Program-made: the position numbers and the translations under genes
Notes under the pieces: generated by a model
The model's database searches: none
What the model was told of the DNA's origin: nothing
What the model saw: only the letters and a program-made list of their open reading frames with translations
Assembly: GCF_036327755.1 (NCBI RefSeq)
Contig: NZ_CP109596.1
Span: forward strand, 558,001 to 622,000
Length of the DNA: 64,000 bases
Direction of reading: 5' to 3'
From: Nocardia sp. NBC_01503
GTDB lineage: Bacteria; Actinomycetota; Actinomycetes; Mycobacteriales; Mycobacteriaceae
Part shown: positions 53,574 to 63,128 of the stretch, piece by piece
Layout of the letters: every line of letters starts with the position of its first letter
Position numbering within the stretch: position 1 is the first letter of the stretch

Positions 53574-54971
53574 ATGGGGCGGATTCCGACCGCTGTCGGG
53601 CTGATGCGCGGGGATGGGCTGGTCGCACGGTTCGGCAATGTGGTCATCTATCTGGCCGGGGCGAGTCCGTCGACGGAACGGATACTCGGTGCGGCCGAGA
53701 CCGCGGCGACCGCGGCCGATCCCGGGGTGGCGATCGCGCAGCGGCTGGCGGCGACCGTATTCAGCAGCGGATCGGCGCAACCACCGTCATTCGGGGTGGT
53801 CGCACCGACCGCGGGCGGAATCCTGGTGCTGCTGCGCGGACCGATCCGCGCGGTCGTGGACGGACCGGAGGGGACGCGACAGCTCTCCGGAGTGCGGGCC
53901 ATGACCTGGGTCGACGAGATCCTGCGCGATCCGGTGCGCAAACTCGCGGTCGCGGCGGAGACCGATCCGGGCACCGTCATCGCACACACCGACCTGCGCT
54001 CGGGCGTGGTGGCGGCGGGCGGATTCATCGTGAACGCCCCACCGTCCGGCATCACCACTCAGCCGCGCGCCACCGCCGCACCCAAACCCGCCCCACCCGA
54101 AACCCATCCCGCCACTCCGACCTACGACTCGACCAAACGCGCCCCCATCCCCACCCCATCGCACACCCGCTTCTCCTCCCCCGGCGGTTCCGAAGCGCTG
54201 CAACGCGATTCCGCCGCCGATATCGAGAGCTCGACCCCGACGCGCCACACCTCCGGTGATTCGGAACCGATCCGCCGCGCGGCGGGCGCCTCCGAGCCGG
54301 TCCGGCCCACGCCGGACGATTCGGAGCGGAATCGGCGGCGGGCAGCCACCACACCCGCGGTGCCGCCACCCGAGGAGACGCAGGCCATTTCGGCCTTGGA
54401 GGCCGAGGAATCGCGGGCCGCGGCGGATCTACCGAACCTCACGAAGGCTGTGCGGCACAACGGGACTCCGGCGAATTCGGCCGCGGCGGAGACACATCTG
54501 GACGCCGCCGATCAGCCACCCACCGCCGCCCACGACTCGAAAGCCGCTGCCGCCGAGGAGGAACCACCCCCCAAGGTGAAACCGATTACCGGTCAACCGG
54601 AACCGGAAACCGACAAACTCGGTGGCCGCCCCGGCGCTCTCACCACCGTCGACGGTGCGGTCTACCCGCTCGACCGCCCCTACGTGATCGGCCGCGACCC
54701 CATGATCGACGAATCGGTCCGCCGCGCCGCCGCCGCACCCATCGTCATCCCCCGCGACCGCCACGTATCCCGCGTCCACGCCCACGTTTTCATCGACAAG
54801 GGCACGGTCCTGGTCCGCGACGCCGCCACCCCCGGCGGCACCTACCTCGCCGCGCCGGGTGCTCAGGACTGGATCCGCGTCGGCCAGCGACCGATGGAGT
54901 TGAAGCCCGGCTGGAGCCTGCGCGTGGGCGACCGCATCCTCACCTACCGCCCCAACCCCGCCCGCCACTGA
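53574..54971 (+). CDS. FHA-domain protein
   Basis: A 465-residue protein. Residues 1–~155 form a conserved globular domain (GDGLVARFGNVVIYLAG, GPIRAVVDGPEGTRQLSGV). Residues ~160–350 are a Pro/Ala/Glu-rich disordered linker. The C-terminal FHA domain (~355–460) shows YPLDRPYVIGRDPMI, then PRDRHVSRVHAHVFI and DAATPGGTYLAAPG, with Arg and Ser in place to bind phosphothreonine. GGAGGCGCGA precedes the ATG at 53574. It converges with the Ser/Thr kinase 14 bp away, a likely partner or substrate. No TM segment. Confidence 0.88.
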   Translation: MGRIPTAVGLMRGDGLVARFGNVVIYLAGASPSTERILGAAETAATAADPGVAIAQRLAATVFSSGSAQPPSFGVVAPTAGGILVLLRGPIRAVVDGPEGTRQLSGVRAMTWVDEILRDPVRKLAVAAETDPGTVIAHTDLRSGVVAAGGFIVNAPPSGITTQPRATAAPKPAPPETHPATPTYDSTKRAPIPTPSHTRFSSPGGSEALQRDSAADIESSTPTRHTSGDSEPIRRAAGASEPVRPTPDDSERNRRRAATTPAVPPPEETQAISALEAEESRAAADLPNLTKAVRHNGTPANSAAAETHLDAADQPPTAAHDSKAAAAEEEPPPKVKPITGQPEPETDKLGGRPGALTTVDGAVYPLDRPYVIGRDPMIDESVRRAAAAPIVIPRDRHVSRVHAHVFIDKGTVLVRDAATPGGTYLAAPGAQDWIRVGQRPMELKPGWSLRVGDRILTYRPNPARH

Positions 54972-54985
54972 CCCGCGACCCCGCA

Positions 54986-57175
54986 TCAGGCCCGTTCGCG
55001 CATGCGGAGTACACGGACGTAGCGGAAGCGTTTGCCGACGCGGCGGCAGCCGATGGCGAGGGCGGCGCCGGCGGCGGCTCCCGCTGCGGCACAGACGATT
55101 ACGGTGACGAGGGCGGGTTCCTGACCGAGTAGCACCCAGGCCGCGCCGACCATCGCCGTCCCGAGCAGTCCGGCGCTCAGGGTCAACCCGACCGTGGCGG
55201 CGATGCGGGAGCTGCCATGGCGCAGGGTGCGGGCGTTCGATTCGGCGTAGGCGGCCGCGAACAGGAGCAGGAGCAGCAGGCCGATCGCGGTGGCGGTCGT
55301 GGTGGCGCGCTGGGTGGAGTGCACCCCGATGCGATAGGCCGCTACCTCGGAACCATTGCGGGACAGGGTCAGTTCGCCGGTCAAGTCACCGGCGAGTACA
55401 TAGGGATTCACCGGTGGGGATACCTCGACCTGAGTGCCCGGCGGCAAGTCGGTGGTCGCGCCACCGACCTTGGCCCCCAACATATTCAGGGACAGTCGAG
55501 CCGAATCCGCCTCCACCCCGGTCACCGTCAGCGGCACAGGCTTGGACAGGTCCAACTGCACGCGGCTCACCGCGGCCGGGTCCACGCCCGCAATCCGAAC
55601 GGTCCCCGCGGCCGGAATCTCCCGCCCGGGTCCGGACCCGATCCCCAGTACCGCAGCCCCGCCGACCATGACGGTCAGCACCGCCGCCGCCACGAACGGC
55701 AGCCGAGGCGAGCGCAGTGTGACGACCCGCTGCACCGGCACCAGATCCTTGCGATCCACGTCGACGAGTCGAACCCCGTTGTGCTGAAGGGGTTCCAACG
55801 GCCGCACCCGCGTCATCGACCCACTCATCCACCCCGCGGCAGCCCGTTCCCGGCTGCGATCCCGCGGCCGCATGCCCTGCGGCGCAGCCGGTGTCGGAAG
55901 CCGCGGCCCCGATCGTTCGCCGCCGTATGCCCGGGTCGAGGGATATGACGGCCGGCCATTGCGGAGGGTGGGGTCCGGCGGTCGGTTCGGTCCGGGTGGG
56001 GTCCGGCGTTCGCCCTCGAATCCACCCGACGGGTTCGGTGTCGGTCGCCAGCCTCGGCCGAAACCGGGGCGGAGTTCATGAGGCGCGGGCGTCCCCGACG
56101 GCTGCGGCGAGTCGCGGGTCACGCCGTTATCCCTGCGCGGTGCGGGATTCGGGGTCGGCCCGGCCCCGCCCGAGGGGTACGGATCAGACCCCGGCCGCCG
56201 ATCGGGGCGGGGGAAGGGTTGGGGTGTGAAGGGCCGAGCGCCACCGGTGGCCGCGGCGACAATGGTGTCGGCCCCGATCAGCGGAATACCGACGGGCGTC
56301 AACCAATTGGCGCCCCAGCAGTGGGCGGCGGGTTCGGCCAGGGCGATACCGAAGTGTTCGGCGGTGTCGAAGCGTTCGGCCGGATCGGGGGCGAGACCGC
56401 GCATGACCGCTTCGGCTATGGGTCGCGGGACGGTGGGGGCGACCGAGTCGAGGGGGACGGGGTCGCCGTAGGCGTGGGCGAAGAGCATGGCCATGGCGTC
56501 GGCACCGGGCGGAAAGGGCAGGGTGCCGGAGAGCAGTTGGTAGAGCATGGCGGCCAGGGCGTAGACGTCGGTGGACGGTGAGAGTTGCTGGCCGCGAACC
56601 TGTTCGGGGGCGATATAGGACGGGGTGCCGATGATCTCGCCCGCGCGGGTGACGAGAGTTTCCTCGCCGCCGATTATCTTGGCTATACCGAAGTCGGTGA
56701 GTTTGAGGGTGCCGTTGACGGAGAACATGAGGTTGGACGGCTTCACGTCCCGGTGCAGAATGCCGTTCCGGTGCGCCGCGTCCAGGCCCGCGGCGCAGGA
56801 GAGTGCCACCGCGACCGCCGCAGTCGCCTCGAATCCCGCTGTGACGAACCGGCTTTCGACGGTTCCGCCGGGCAGGTACTCGAGCACCAGCAGGCACATA
56901 TCCTCGTGCTCGATGAAGTCGTACACCGGCACCACATGCGGATGATCCAGCGCCGCTATAACTCTCGCCTCGGCGACGAAGCGTCGTCGCACCTGCGTAT
57001 CGTCGGCGAACTGCGGTGGAATCTGTTTGATCGCCACCCGCCGATTCAATCCGCGATGCGTCCCGGCCAGCACCACCCCGCAGCCGCCCCGCCCCACCTG
57101 CCCGTCCACCACATATCCGGGCAGGGCCGCGCGCACCCGCGCGATATCGTCCCGCGTCAGATCCCGCACACTCAT
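54986..57175 (-). CDS. Membrane Ser/Thr protein kinase with extracellular domain
   Basis: A 729-residue Hanks-type kinase. Kinase domain ~20–280: GRGGCGVVLAG, VAIKQI lysine, LHRDVKPSN with catalytic Asp, TDFGIAK, and YIAPEQ. A Pro/Arg-rich linker (~300–480) follows. TM1 is LPFVAAAVLTVMVGGAAVL near 491–512. About 110 extracellular residues come next (GVDPAAVSRVQLDLSK, LAGDLTGELTLSRNGS). Three further hydrophobic helices near 622–644, 660–680 and 688–710 end it. ATG at 57175 overlaps the upstream gene stop (ATGA). Unlike PknB it lacks PASTA repeats. Third gene of a surface-protein operon. Confidence 0.9.
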   Translation of the reverse strand: MSVRDLTRDDIARVRAALPGYVVDGQVGRGGCGVVLAGTHRGLNRRVAIKQIPPQFADDTQVRRRFVAEARVIAALDHPHVVPVYDFIEHEDMCLLVLEYLPGGTVESRFVTAGFEATAAVAVALSCAAGLDAAHRNGILHRDVKPSNLMFSVNGTLKLTDFGIAKIIGGEETLVTRAGEIIGTPSYIAPEQVRGQQLSPSTDVYALAAMLYQLLSGTLPFPPGADAMAMLFAHAYGDPVPLDSVAPTVPRPIAEAVMRGLAPDPAERFDTAEHFGIALAEPAAHCWGANWLTPVGIPLIGADTIVAAATGGARPFTPQPFPRPDRRPGSDPYPSGGAGPTPNPAPRRDNGVTRDSPQPSGTPAPHELRPGFGRGWRPTPNPSGGFEGERRTPPGPNRPPDPTLRNGRPSYPSTRAYGGERSGPRLPTPAAPQGMRPRDRSRERAAAGWMSGSMTRVRPLEPLQHNGVRLVDVDRKDLVPVQRVVTLRSPRLPFVAAAVLTVMVGGAAVLGIGSGPGREIPAAGTVRIAGVDPAAVSRVQLDLSKPVPLTVTGVEADSARLSLNMLGAKVGGATTDLPPGTQVEVSPPVNPYVLAGDLTGELTLSRNGSEVAAYRIGVHSTQRATTTATAIGLLLLLLFAAAYAESNARTLRHGSSRIAATVGLTLSAGLLGTAMVGAAWVLLGQEPALVTVIVCAAAGAAAGAALAIGCRRVGKRFRYVRVLRMRERA

Positions 57176-58347
57176 CTCCCCGCACCTCCGGGCCGAAACC
57201 GCCACTCCCCCGGTGTATTCCGAATGGTCGGCTCATCCTCGGCGGCCGGGACCGGCTTGCGTTCCACCGGCTCCCGCCCGATCGTCTCCTCCTCGACCGA
57301 ACCCTCCGGCCGCACGACCGGGCCGCCCGGGCCCTGAGACACGACGGTTTCGAGTTGGTCGGGCGCGAGAATCGGAGTGCCGCCGGGACCGCGCACGATG
57401 GGCGCGGGTCCCACCGAGCGGTGCTGCTGCGCATAGCCGCCGACAACCGGCATCGGATGGCTGGGAGTTCTCCCGGGGTTGAACGGAGTCGGGTACGGGG
57501 TGGGATACCGGGCCGGTTCGGGATTCGAATCGGGGTAGCCGTGGGCGTCGAGTTCCCTTGCCGCAGCGAGGTCTTCGGCATCCAAGTCCAGGTCGCCGGG
57601 TGGGCGCGGGGTGGGCGAGAGATATCCCGCGAGGAAGAACACGGTGGCGGTCACGCCCGCCAAAGCCAGCCAGAGCGCGGTGCCCGGAACCCACCAGCGG
57701 GCCACCGAGGCGGTGAAGCCGATCATGAGACCGATACCGATACCGGGGGCCAGCAGCCGAAGGCCACGTTGCCAGCGGTTCACCGAAAGGCGATGCCTGG
57801 CAACGGTCAAGGCCGCATCGGCAATGGCCAGAGCGGTCAGGGCGGCGAGGATGATGCCGAAGAGTCCATAGACGGACGCCAGTGAACCGCGCACGTCCAC
57901 CACGGTGTGTGTACTGGTGAGCGGTTCACCGTCGGCGCCGATCAGCGTCAGATCGGCGCCTATCAGACCGGTGGCCTGGCCATCGAGTCCCGCCGGGTCC
58001 AGACGGTAGGTCAACTTATCGGATTTGCCCGCCGCGACGGTCAATTCGACCGAGGTGGAGTACGAGAAGAAGTTCAGCCCCAGCACGTGCCCGGCCAGGT
58101 CGACACGGCGCACCGTCACCGGCTCGGCGGTGCCGTTGACGACCTCGACCACCACCTGACTGACCTCGGCCGGATCGAAGCGAACGGGATTGCGCGCATC
58201 GGCCCCGGAGATGGCGCGCCCCTCGATGGTCGCGTTGGCCGTGACACCGCCCGCCGCCGAACCCGCTCCAGCACCGAAAAGCACTGTGCCACCGAGTAAT
58301 ACGGCCATCACACCGGTGCAGGCGCGGCTGCTGCGACGGATATTCAT
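57172..58347 (-). CDS. Polytopic membrane protein with ectodomain like its partner kinase
   Basis: A 391-residue protein: signal peptide (GVMAVLLGGTVLFGAGAGSA), an extracellular domain at ~35–155 (FDPAEVSQVVVEVVNGTAE, GLNFFSYSTSVELTVAAG), three TM helices (157–180, 197–219, 222–243) and a Pro-rich cytoplasmic tail with EEETIGREPVERKP. The ectodomain layout resembles that of the downstream kinase (DPAxVSxVxxxL). ATG at 58347 with GGAGG; both junctions of this gene are ATGA overlaps, so the three operon proteins are made together. Confidence 0.8.
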   Translation of the reverse strand: MNIRRSSRACTGVMAVLLGGTVLFGAGAGSAAGGVTANATIEGRAISGADARNPVRFDPAEVSQVVVEVVNGTAEPVTVRRVDLAGHVLGLNFFSYSTSVELTVAAGKSDKLTYRLDPAGLDGQATGLIGADLTLIGADGEPLTSTHTVVDVRGSLASVYGLFGIILAALTALAIADAALTVARHRLSVNRWQRGLRLLAPGIGIGLMIGFTASVARWWVPGTALWLALAGVTATVFFLAGYLSPTPRPPGDLDLDAEDLAAARELDAHGYPDSNPEPARYPTPYPTPFNPGRTPSHPMPVVGGYAQQHRSVGPAPIVRGPGGTPILAPDQLETVVSQGPGGPVVRPEGSVEEETIGREPVERKPVPAAEDEPTIRNTPGEWRFRPGGAGR

Positions 58348-59765
58348 CGGGGCCTCCGGGCGGGCAGATGGGATACCAGTCGGTGGCCGAAGAACCAGCC
58401 GCCGATGAGCAGGAAGAACAGCAGCACGGTCGCGGTGGCTGCATTGCCGCCGACCTGGCTGACCAGTACGACATCCAGGGCGGCCGCGAGCTTCGGCCCG
58501 CACTCCGCGGTCACCTCATGATGACCGATATCCGTTGTGCCCGTGGACATTGTGGCATCGAAACCACCGTCGGCGCGGGCGCGGGTATCGATGGCGTTCG
58601 CACCGCCGATGGAGAGCTTCACCTCGGCATTGGGATCACAGCCGCGCCCGCTCACCGTCACCGTCGAACCGGGCGATACCGCGACCGGATTCACCGACAG
58701 GCCGGTATTCGCCGGGAACACGTCATTCGACTTCGGGTTCGCGGGTTGTCCGGTACCCGGATCCGGCTGCGGGACCACGGTTTCGCTCGGATTGTCGGGC
58801 GGATTCGTGGTCGGCGGATTCGTGGTGCCCGGATTCGGCTTCCCGCCACCGGGATTCGGATTGCCACCGCCGGGATTCGGGTTACCGCCGCCGGTCTCAC
58901 ACTTGCCGCTCGCGGGCTGCACCGATCCGTCGGGGCATTTCTCCGGCGCAGGCGTAGTCGTGCAGACCCCGCCGGCGGGTTTGTCGGAGCCATCCGGGCA
59001 CTTCTCGGGCGGTTTCGTCGTCGCGCATACCCCATTCGCCGGTTTGTCCGTGCCGTCCGGGCACTTCTCCGGTGGCTTCGTGGTCGGACACACCCCGTTC
59101 GCCGGCTTCACCGAACCGTCCGGACACGGCTCCGGTGGCTTGGTCGTCGGGCAGACGCCGCTCTCGGGCCGTACCGAACCGTCCGGACAGCGCTGCACCG
59201 GTCTGGTCGTCGGACATGTCCCACCGGTGGGTTTGATCGAACCGTCCGGACAGTATTCGATCGGAGTGGTCGTCGGGCACGTCCCACCCGTCGGTTTCAC
59301 CGAACCATCCGGGCAGTAGGTAATCGGGCAGTGGCCGTGCGCCGGTTTCCGCGAACCGTCGGGGCAGTACTGGACCGCCGGGGCGCAGGTGCCGTTCGCG
59401 GGCTTCTCCGAGCCATCCGGACAGTACTGCTTGGGTGTCGAGCCGGTGCCGTCATGGGTACCGGTGCAGTCCGAGGTATCGCAGCCGTTGTACCCCGGAT
59501 CGGAGGTGGGTCCGGGCGCGGGCGTGGTCACCGGCGAATCCGATAGTGCGGGAGGTATTTTGGCGGGCGCGAGCAGACCGACCGGATCGGATGTCGCGAG
59601 AATCGGGTCCGCACCACCGATTCCGGAGGTCAGAGCCAGCGCCAGCACCGCGAAGAACACCGCGAAAAGCCCTCGAATGCGGCCCGAATTCCGTACGCCG
59701 CGTGGAAATTTCGCACGCCGTCGCTCTGCTCCGGCACGCGGACCGAATACCGCAGGTGTGTCCAT
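58344..59765 (-). CDS. Cysteine-repeat surface protein (nine CPDG repeats)
   Basis: A 473-residue exported protein. A hydrophobic N-terminal segment (GLFAVFFAVLALALTSG, residues ~32–48) acts as signal or anchor. Residues ~114–290 hold nine near-copies of a 17–21-residue unit, CPDGS-x-KP-x-x-G-x-C, followed by PTTKPPE-like linkers, each with two Cys seven or more residues apart. Then a Gly/Asn/Pro/Thr-rich spacer, an Ig-like domain with SPGSTVTVSGRGCDP, and a C-terminal TM (ATATVLLFFLLIGGWFF) with a short basic tail. Looks like a rigid stalk of disulfide-closed loops. First gene of the operon ending in the kinase. Confidence 0.85.
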   Translation of the reverse strand: MDTPAVFGPRAGAERRRAKFPRGVRNSGRIRGLFAVFFAVLALALTSGIGGADPILATSDPVGLLAPAKIPPALSDSPVTTPAPGPTSDPGYNGCDTSDCTGTHDGTGSTPKQYCPDGSEKPANGTCAPAVQYCPDGSRKPAHGHCPITYCPDGSVKPTGGTCPTTTPIEYCPDGSIKPTGGTCPTTRPVQRCPDGSVRPESGVCPTTKPPEPCPDGSVKPANGVCPTTKPPEKCPDGTDKPANGVCATTKPPEKCPDGSDKPAGGVCTTTPAPEKCPDGSVQPASGKCETGGGNPNPGGGNPNPGGGKPNPGTTNPPTTNPPDNPSETVVPQPDPGTGQPANPKSNDVFPANTGLSVNPVAVSPGSTVTVSGRGCDPNAEVKLSIGGANAIDTRARADGGFDATMSTGTTDIGHHEVTAECGPKLAAALDVVLVSQVGGNAATATVLLFFLLIGGWFFGHRLVSHLPARRPR

Positions 59766-59926
59766 CCGGCGTAACCTCGCTGGTTAGATGGTACGGCCCA
59801 GCGCCCCCCGTCGCGCACATGATTCCGTCCTCCGGTTATCGCGGAGGGGACGCCGAGCGTTCACCGACCTAGAATTCATGGGACCACTCGGGTCACCCGC
59901 TCGCGCCGCAGAGGAGAATGGTCGTC

Positions 59927-62230
59927 ATGCATCGTGCCGCGCCGAAGAAAGACATCGATGAGGCCGCGCTGACCGTCACCCCTCCGAAAACCGAGGCGGT
60001 GGGCGTCAAGGCGGTCACGGTGGCCCTGGAACGCGCCGTCGAGGAGATGGGCGTCATCCGCACCGCCCGCACACTGACCCGGGTGAATCAACGCCACGGC
60101 TTCGATTGCCCGGGATGTGCCTGGCCGGAGCCGACCGGTATACGCCGCCCCGCCGAATTCTGTGAGAACGGGGCCAAGGCGGTCGCCGAAGAGGCCACGC
60201 TGCGCACCGTCACACCGGAGTTCTTCGCCGCGCATTCGATCGCCGAGCTGGCGGGTAAATCCGGTTACTGGCTCGGACAGCAGGGCCGCCTCACCCATCC
60301 AATGGTGTTGCGCCCCGGTGACACCCACTACTCCCCGGTCTCGTGGGATGACGCCTACCAGCTGATCGCCGAGAATCTGCGCGAGCTGGACTCCCCCGAC
60401 GAGGCGGTGTTCTACACCTCCGGCCGCACCGCCAATGAGACGGCATTCCTGTATCAGCTGCTGGTGCGCGGCTTCGGCACGAACAACCTGCCGGACTGCT
60501 CGAATATGTGCCACGAGTCCTCGGGCGCGGCGCTGACCTCCTCGATCGGCATCGGCAAGGGTTCGGTGACGATCGACGATTTCAAGAAGGCCGATCTGAT
60601 TATCGTGGCCGGGCAGAATCCGGGCACCAATCATCCGCGCATGCTGTCGGCGCTCGGTGAGGCGAAGGCGCACGGCGCGAAGGTGATCGCGGTCAATCCG
60701 CTCCCCGAGACCGGGTTGATCGGTTTCCGCGATCCGCAGACCATCAAGGGCTTCACCTCCGGCATCACCATCGCCGACGACTTCCTGCAGATTCGCCTCG
60801 GCGGCGATATGGCGCTCTTCCAGGGGCTGGGCAAACTGCTCTTCGAGGCCGAGGACCGCCGCCCGGGCACGGTCGTGGACCACGAATTCGTGACCGCGCA
60901 CACCGCCGGATTCGCCGAATACGAGAAGCAGACGCGCGCGGTCGATCTCGGCGTGGTCGAGGAGGCCACCGGCCTGACCCGGGCCGACCTGGATCGCACC
61001 GCGGCGCTGCTGGCCGAATCCAAGGCCGTGATCATCTGCTGGGCAATGGGTTTGACGCAGCAGGTACACGGAGTCGCCACCATCGAGGAGGCCACCAATC
61101 TGCTGCTCATGCGCGGCATGATCGGCAAGCCCGGCGCGGGCGTATGCCCGGTACGCGGGCATTCGAATGTACAGGGTGACCGCACCATGGGCATCTGGGA
61201 GAAGATGCCGGACGCCTTCCTCGATGCCCTGGACGCGCGATTCGGCATCACCAGCCCACGTGCCCACGGTATGGATACGGTCGATTCCATTCGCGCCATG
61301 CGGGACGGGCGCGGCAAGGTCTTCTTCGGTATGGGCGGTAATTTCGTCTCGGCCACCCCCGATACCGAGGTCACCGAGACCGCGCTGCGCAATTGCGCGC
61401 TCACCGTGCAGGTTTCGACCAAGCTCAATCGCAGCCATGTCGTACACGGGCGAACCGCGCTCATCCTGCCGACCCTCGGCCGCACCGATGAGGATATGCA
61501 AGCCGGTGCGCGCCAGCAGGTTTCGGTCGAGGACTCGATGTCCATGGTGCACCTGTCCACGGGCCGGCTGAAGCCGGTCAGCGGTGAACTGCGCAGTGAG
61601 GTCGCGATCGTCTGCGAACTCGCCCGGGCCCTGTTCGGCCCCTCACATCCGGTGCCGTGGGCGGAGTTCCAGCGGGACTACGACAAGATCCGCGACGCCA
61701 TCGCCGCCGTGGTGCCGGGTTGCGCAGACTACAACGCGAAAGTCCGGGGCCGCAATGGCTTCCAGCTCCCGCACCCGCCGCGCGACTCCCGCGAATTCCG
61801 GACCACCACCGGTAAGGCCAATTTCGCGGTCAACGAGCTGCACTGGCTGCCGGTCCCCGCGGGGCGACTGATCCTGCAGACCCTGCGCAGTCACGACCAG
61901 TACAACACCACCATCTACGGTCTGGACGACCGCTACCGCGGTATCCACAATGGCCGCCGGGTGGTACTGCTGCACCCGGAGGACATCGCCGAATTCGGTT
62001 TCGCCGAGGACGATCTCGTGGATGTGATCTCCGAATGGACCGATGGCACCGAACGCCGGGTGGAGGGCTTCCGGCTGGTCGGTTACGCCACCCCGCGCGG
62101 AAATGCCGCGGCCTACTATCCGGAGACCAATCCCCTGGTCCCCCTCGACCATGTCGCGCGGCGCTCGAATACCCCTGTCTCCAAGGCGGTCACCGTACGC
62201 CTGGAGCGTCACATCCATAGGACGTCGTGA
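59927..62230 (+). CDS. FdhF/YdeP-family molybdopterin oxidoreductase
   Basis: A 767-residue catalytic subunit of the formate dehydrogenase-like group. No N-terminal [4Fe-4S] ferredoxin-type quartet is obvious; DCPGCAWPEP and AEFCENGAK provide Cys residues of the YdeP type. CHESSGAALTSSIGIGKG, IIVAGQNPGTNHPRML, GAGVCPVRGHSNVQGDR and GIWEKMPDAFLDAL are molybdopterin-binding regions. Instead of SeCys/Cys the SNMCHESS site suggests Cys–His. Gene fdhD follows with a GTGA overlap. ATG at 59927 has GAGGAG at 10 nt; the in-frame ATG at 59918 is too near it. M. tuberculosis FdhF (Rv2900c) is the recalled relative. Substrate unproven. Confidence 0.87.
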   Translation: MHRAAPKKDIDEAALTVTPPKTEAVGVKAVTVALERAVEEMGVIRTARTLTRVNQRHGFDCPGCAWPEPTGIRRPAEFCENGAKAVAEEATLRTVTPEFFAAHSIAELAGKSGYWLGQQGRLTHPMVLRPGDTHYSPVSWDDAYQLIAENLRELDSPDEAVFYTSGRTANETAFLYQLLVRGFGTNNLPDCSNMCHESSGAALTSSIGIGKGSVTIDDFKKADLIIVAGQNPGTNHPRMLSALGEAKAHGAKVIAVNPLPETGLIGFRDPQTIKGFTSGITIADDFLQIRLGGDMALFQGLGKLLFEAEDRRPGTVVDHEFVTAHTAGFAEYEKQTRAVDLGVVEEATGLTRADLDRTAALLAESKAVIICWAMGLTQQVHGVATIEEATNLLLMRGMIGKPGAGVCPVRGHSNVQGDRTMGIWEKMPDAFLDALDARFGITSPRAHGMDTVDSIRAMRDGRGKVFFGMGGNFVSATPDTEVTETALRNCALTVQVSTKLNRSHVVHGRTALILPTLGRTDEDMQAGARQQVSVEDSMSMVHLSTGRLKPVSGELRSEVAIVCELARALFGPSHPVPWAEFQRDYDKIRDAIAAVVPGCADYNAKVRGRNGFQLPHPPRDSREFRTTTGKANFAVNELHWLPVPAGRLILQTLRSHDQYNTTIYGLDDRYRGIHNGRRVVLLHPEDIAEFGFAEDDLVDVISEWTDGTERRVEGFRLVGYATPRGNAAAYYPETNPLVPLDHVARRSNTPVSKAVTVRLERHIHRTS

Positions 62231-63039
62231 GCCGAGTAACCGCCCGCCGCCGCACCCTGCGCATCTCCCCCACCGGTACGGTCGAGCGCCCCGACACCCT
62301 CGCGGTGGAGGAGCCGCTCGAAATCCGTACCGGTGGTGAGGCATTGACCGTCACCATGCGCACGCCCGGTGCGGATATCGACCTCATCCACGGTTTCCTG
62401 TTCACCGAGGGGATCATCGAAACCGCCGAGGATATCCACACCGCGCGCTACTGCGCGGGCACCGACGAGAACGGCCAGAACACCTACAACGTGCTGGATG
62501 TGCGGTTCCGCAACCCGATTCCGGTGCGGCCGCGCAATTTCCTCACCAACAGCGCGTGTGGGCTCTGCGGTAAGACCGCGCTGGACGAGGTCCGTACCCG
62601 CACCCGCCATCCCATCCCCGGCACGGGTATCGAGGTGAAGCCGAGCGTGCTGGCCACGCTCCCGACCGAACTCCGTTCCCGCCAGGACCTTTTCGACGCC
62701 ACCGGCGGACTGCACGGCGCGGGACTGTTCACCCTCGACGGCGAGGCCGTGGTGGTGCGCGAGGACGTGGGCCGCCACAATGCCGTCGACAAGGTGATCG
62801 GCTGGGCACTGCGCGAAAACCGTATCCCCGCACACGATCTCATTCTCATGGTCTCCGGCCGCGCCTCCTTCGAACTCGTCCAGAAGGCCGTCATGGCGGG
62901 CATTCCCCTGCTCGGCGCGGTCTCCGCCCCCAGCTCCCTGGCCGTCGATCTGGCTGCCGACTCGGATCTGACCCTGGTGGGATTCCTGCGCGGTGAATCG
63001 ATGAATGTCTACTCCGCGACCCATCGCATCTCGGTGTAG
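62227..63039 (+). CDS. fdhD: Formate dehydrogenase sulfurtransferase
   Basis: A 270-residue FdhD that transfers sulfur to the molybdenum cofactor of the adjacent oxidoreductase. The catalytic loop CGLCGK is near residue 115, preceded by RPRNFLTNSA. REDVGRHNAVDKVIG and LILMVSGRASFELVQK are the bis-MGD binding signatures. GTG at 62227 overlaps the oxidoreductase stop by 4 bp, so maturation factor and enzyme are produced together. Confidence 0.95.
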   Translation: MSRVTARRRTLRISPTGTVERPDTLAVEEPLEIRTGGEALTVTMRTPGADIDLIHGFLFTEGIIETAEDIHTARYCAGTDENGQNTYNVLDVRFRNPIPVRPRNFLTNSACGLCGKTALDEVRTRTRHPIPGTGIEVKPSVLATLPTELRSRQDLFDATGGLHGAGLFTLDGEAVVVREDVGRHNAVDKVIGWALRENRIPAHDLILMVSGRASFELVQKAVMAGIPLLGAVSAPSSLAVDLAADSDLTLVGFLRGESMNVYSATHRISV

Positions 63040-63128
63040 ACGCCACCCCGAGGGGGTCTCCCGGAAAGGGTCTCGGAGAGCGGGGCAGACGGGGGTGCCG
63101 GGCCGGGGTCGGCTGCTACGCTCCGAGC

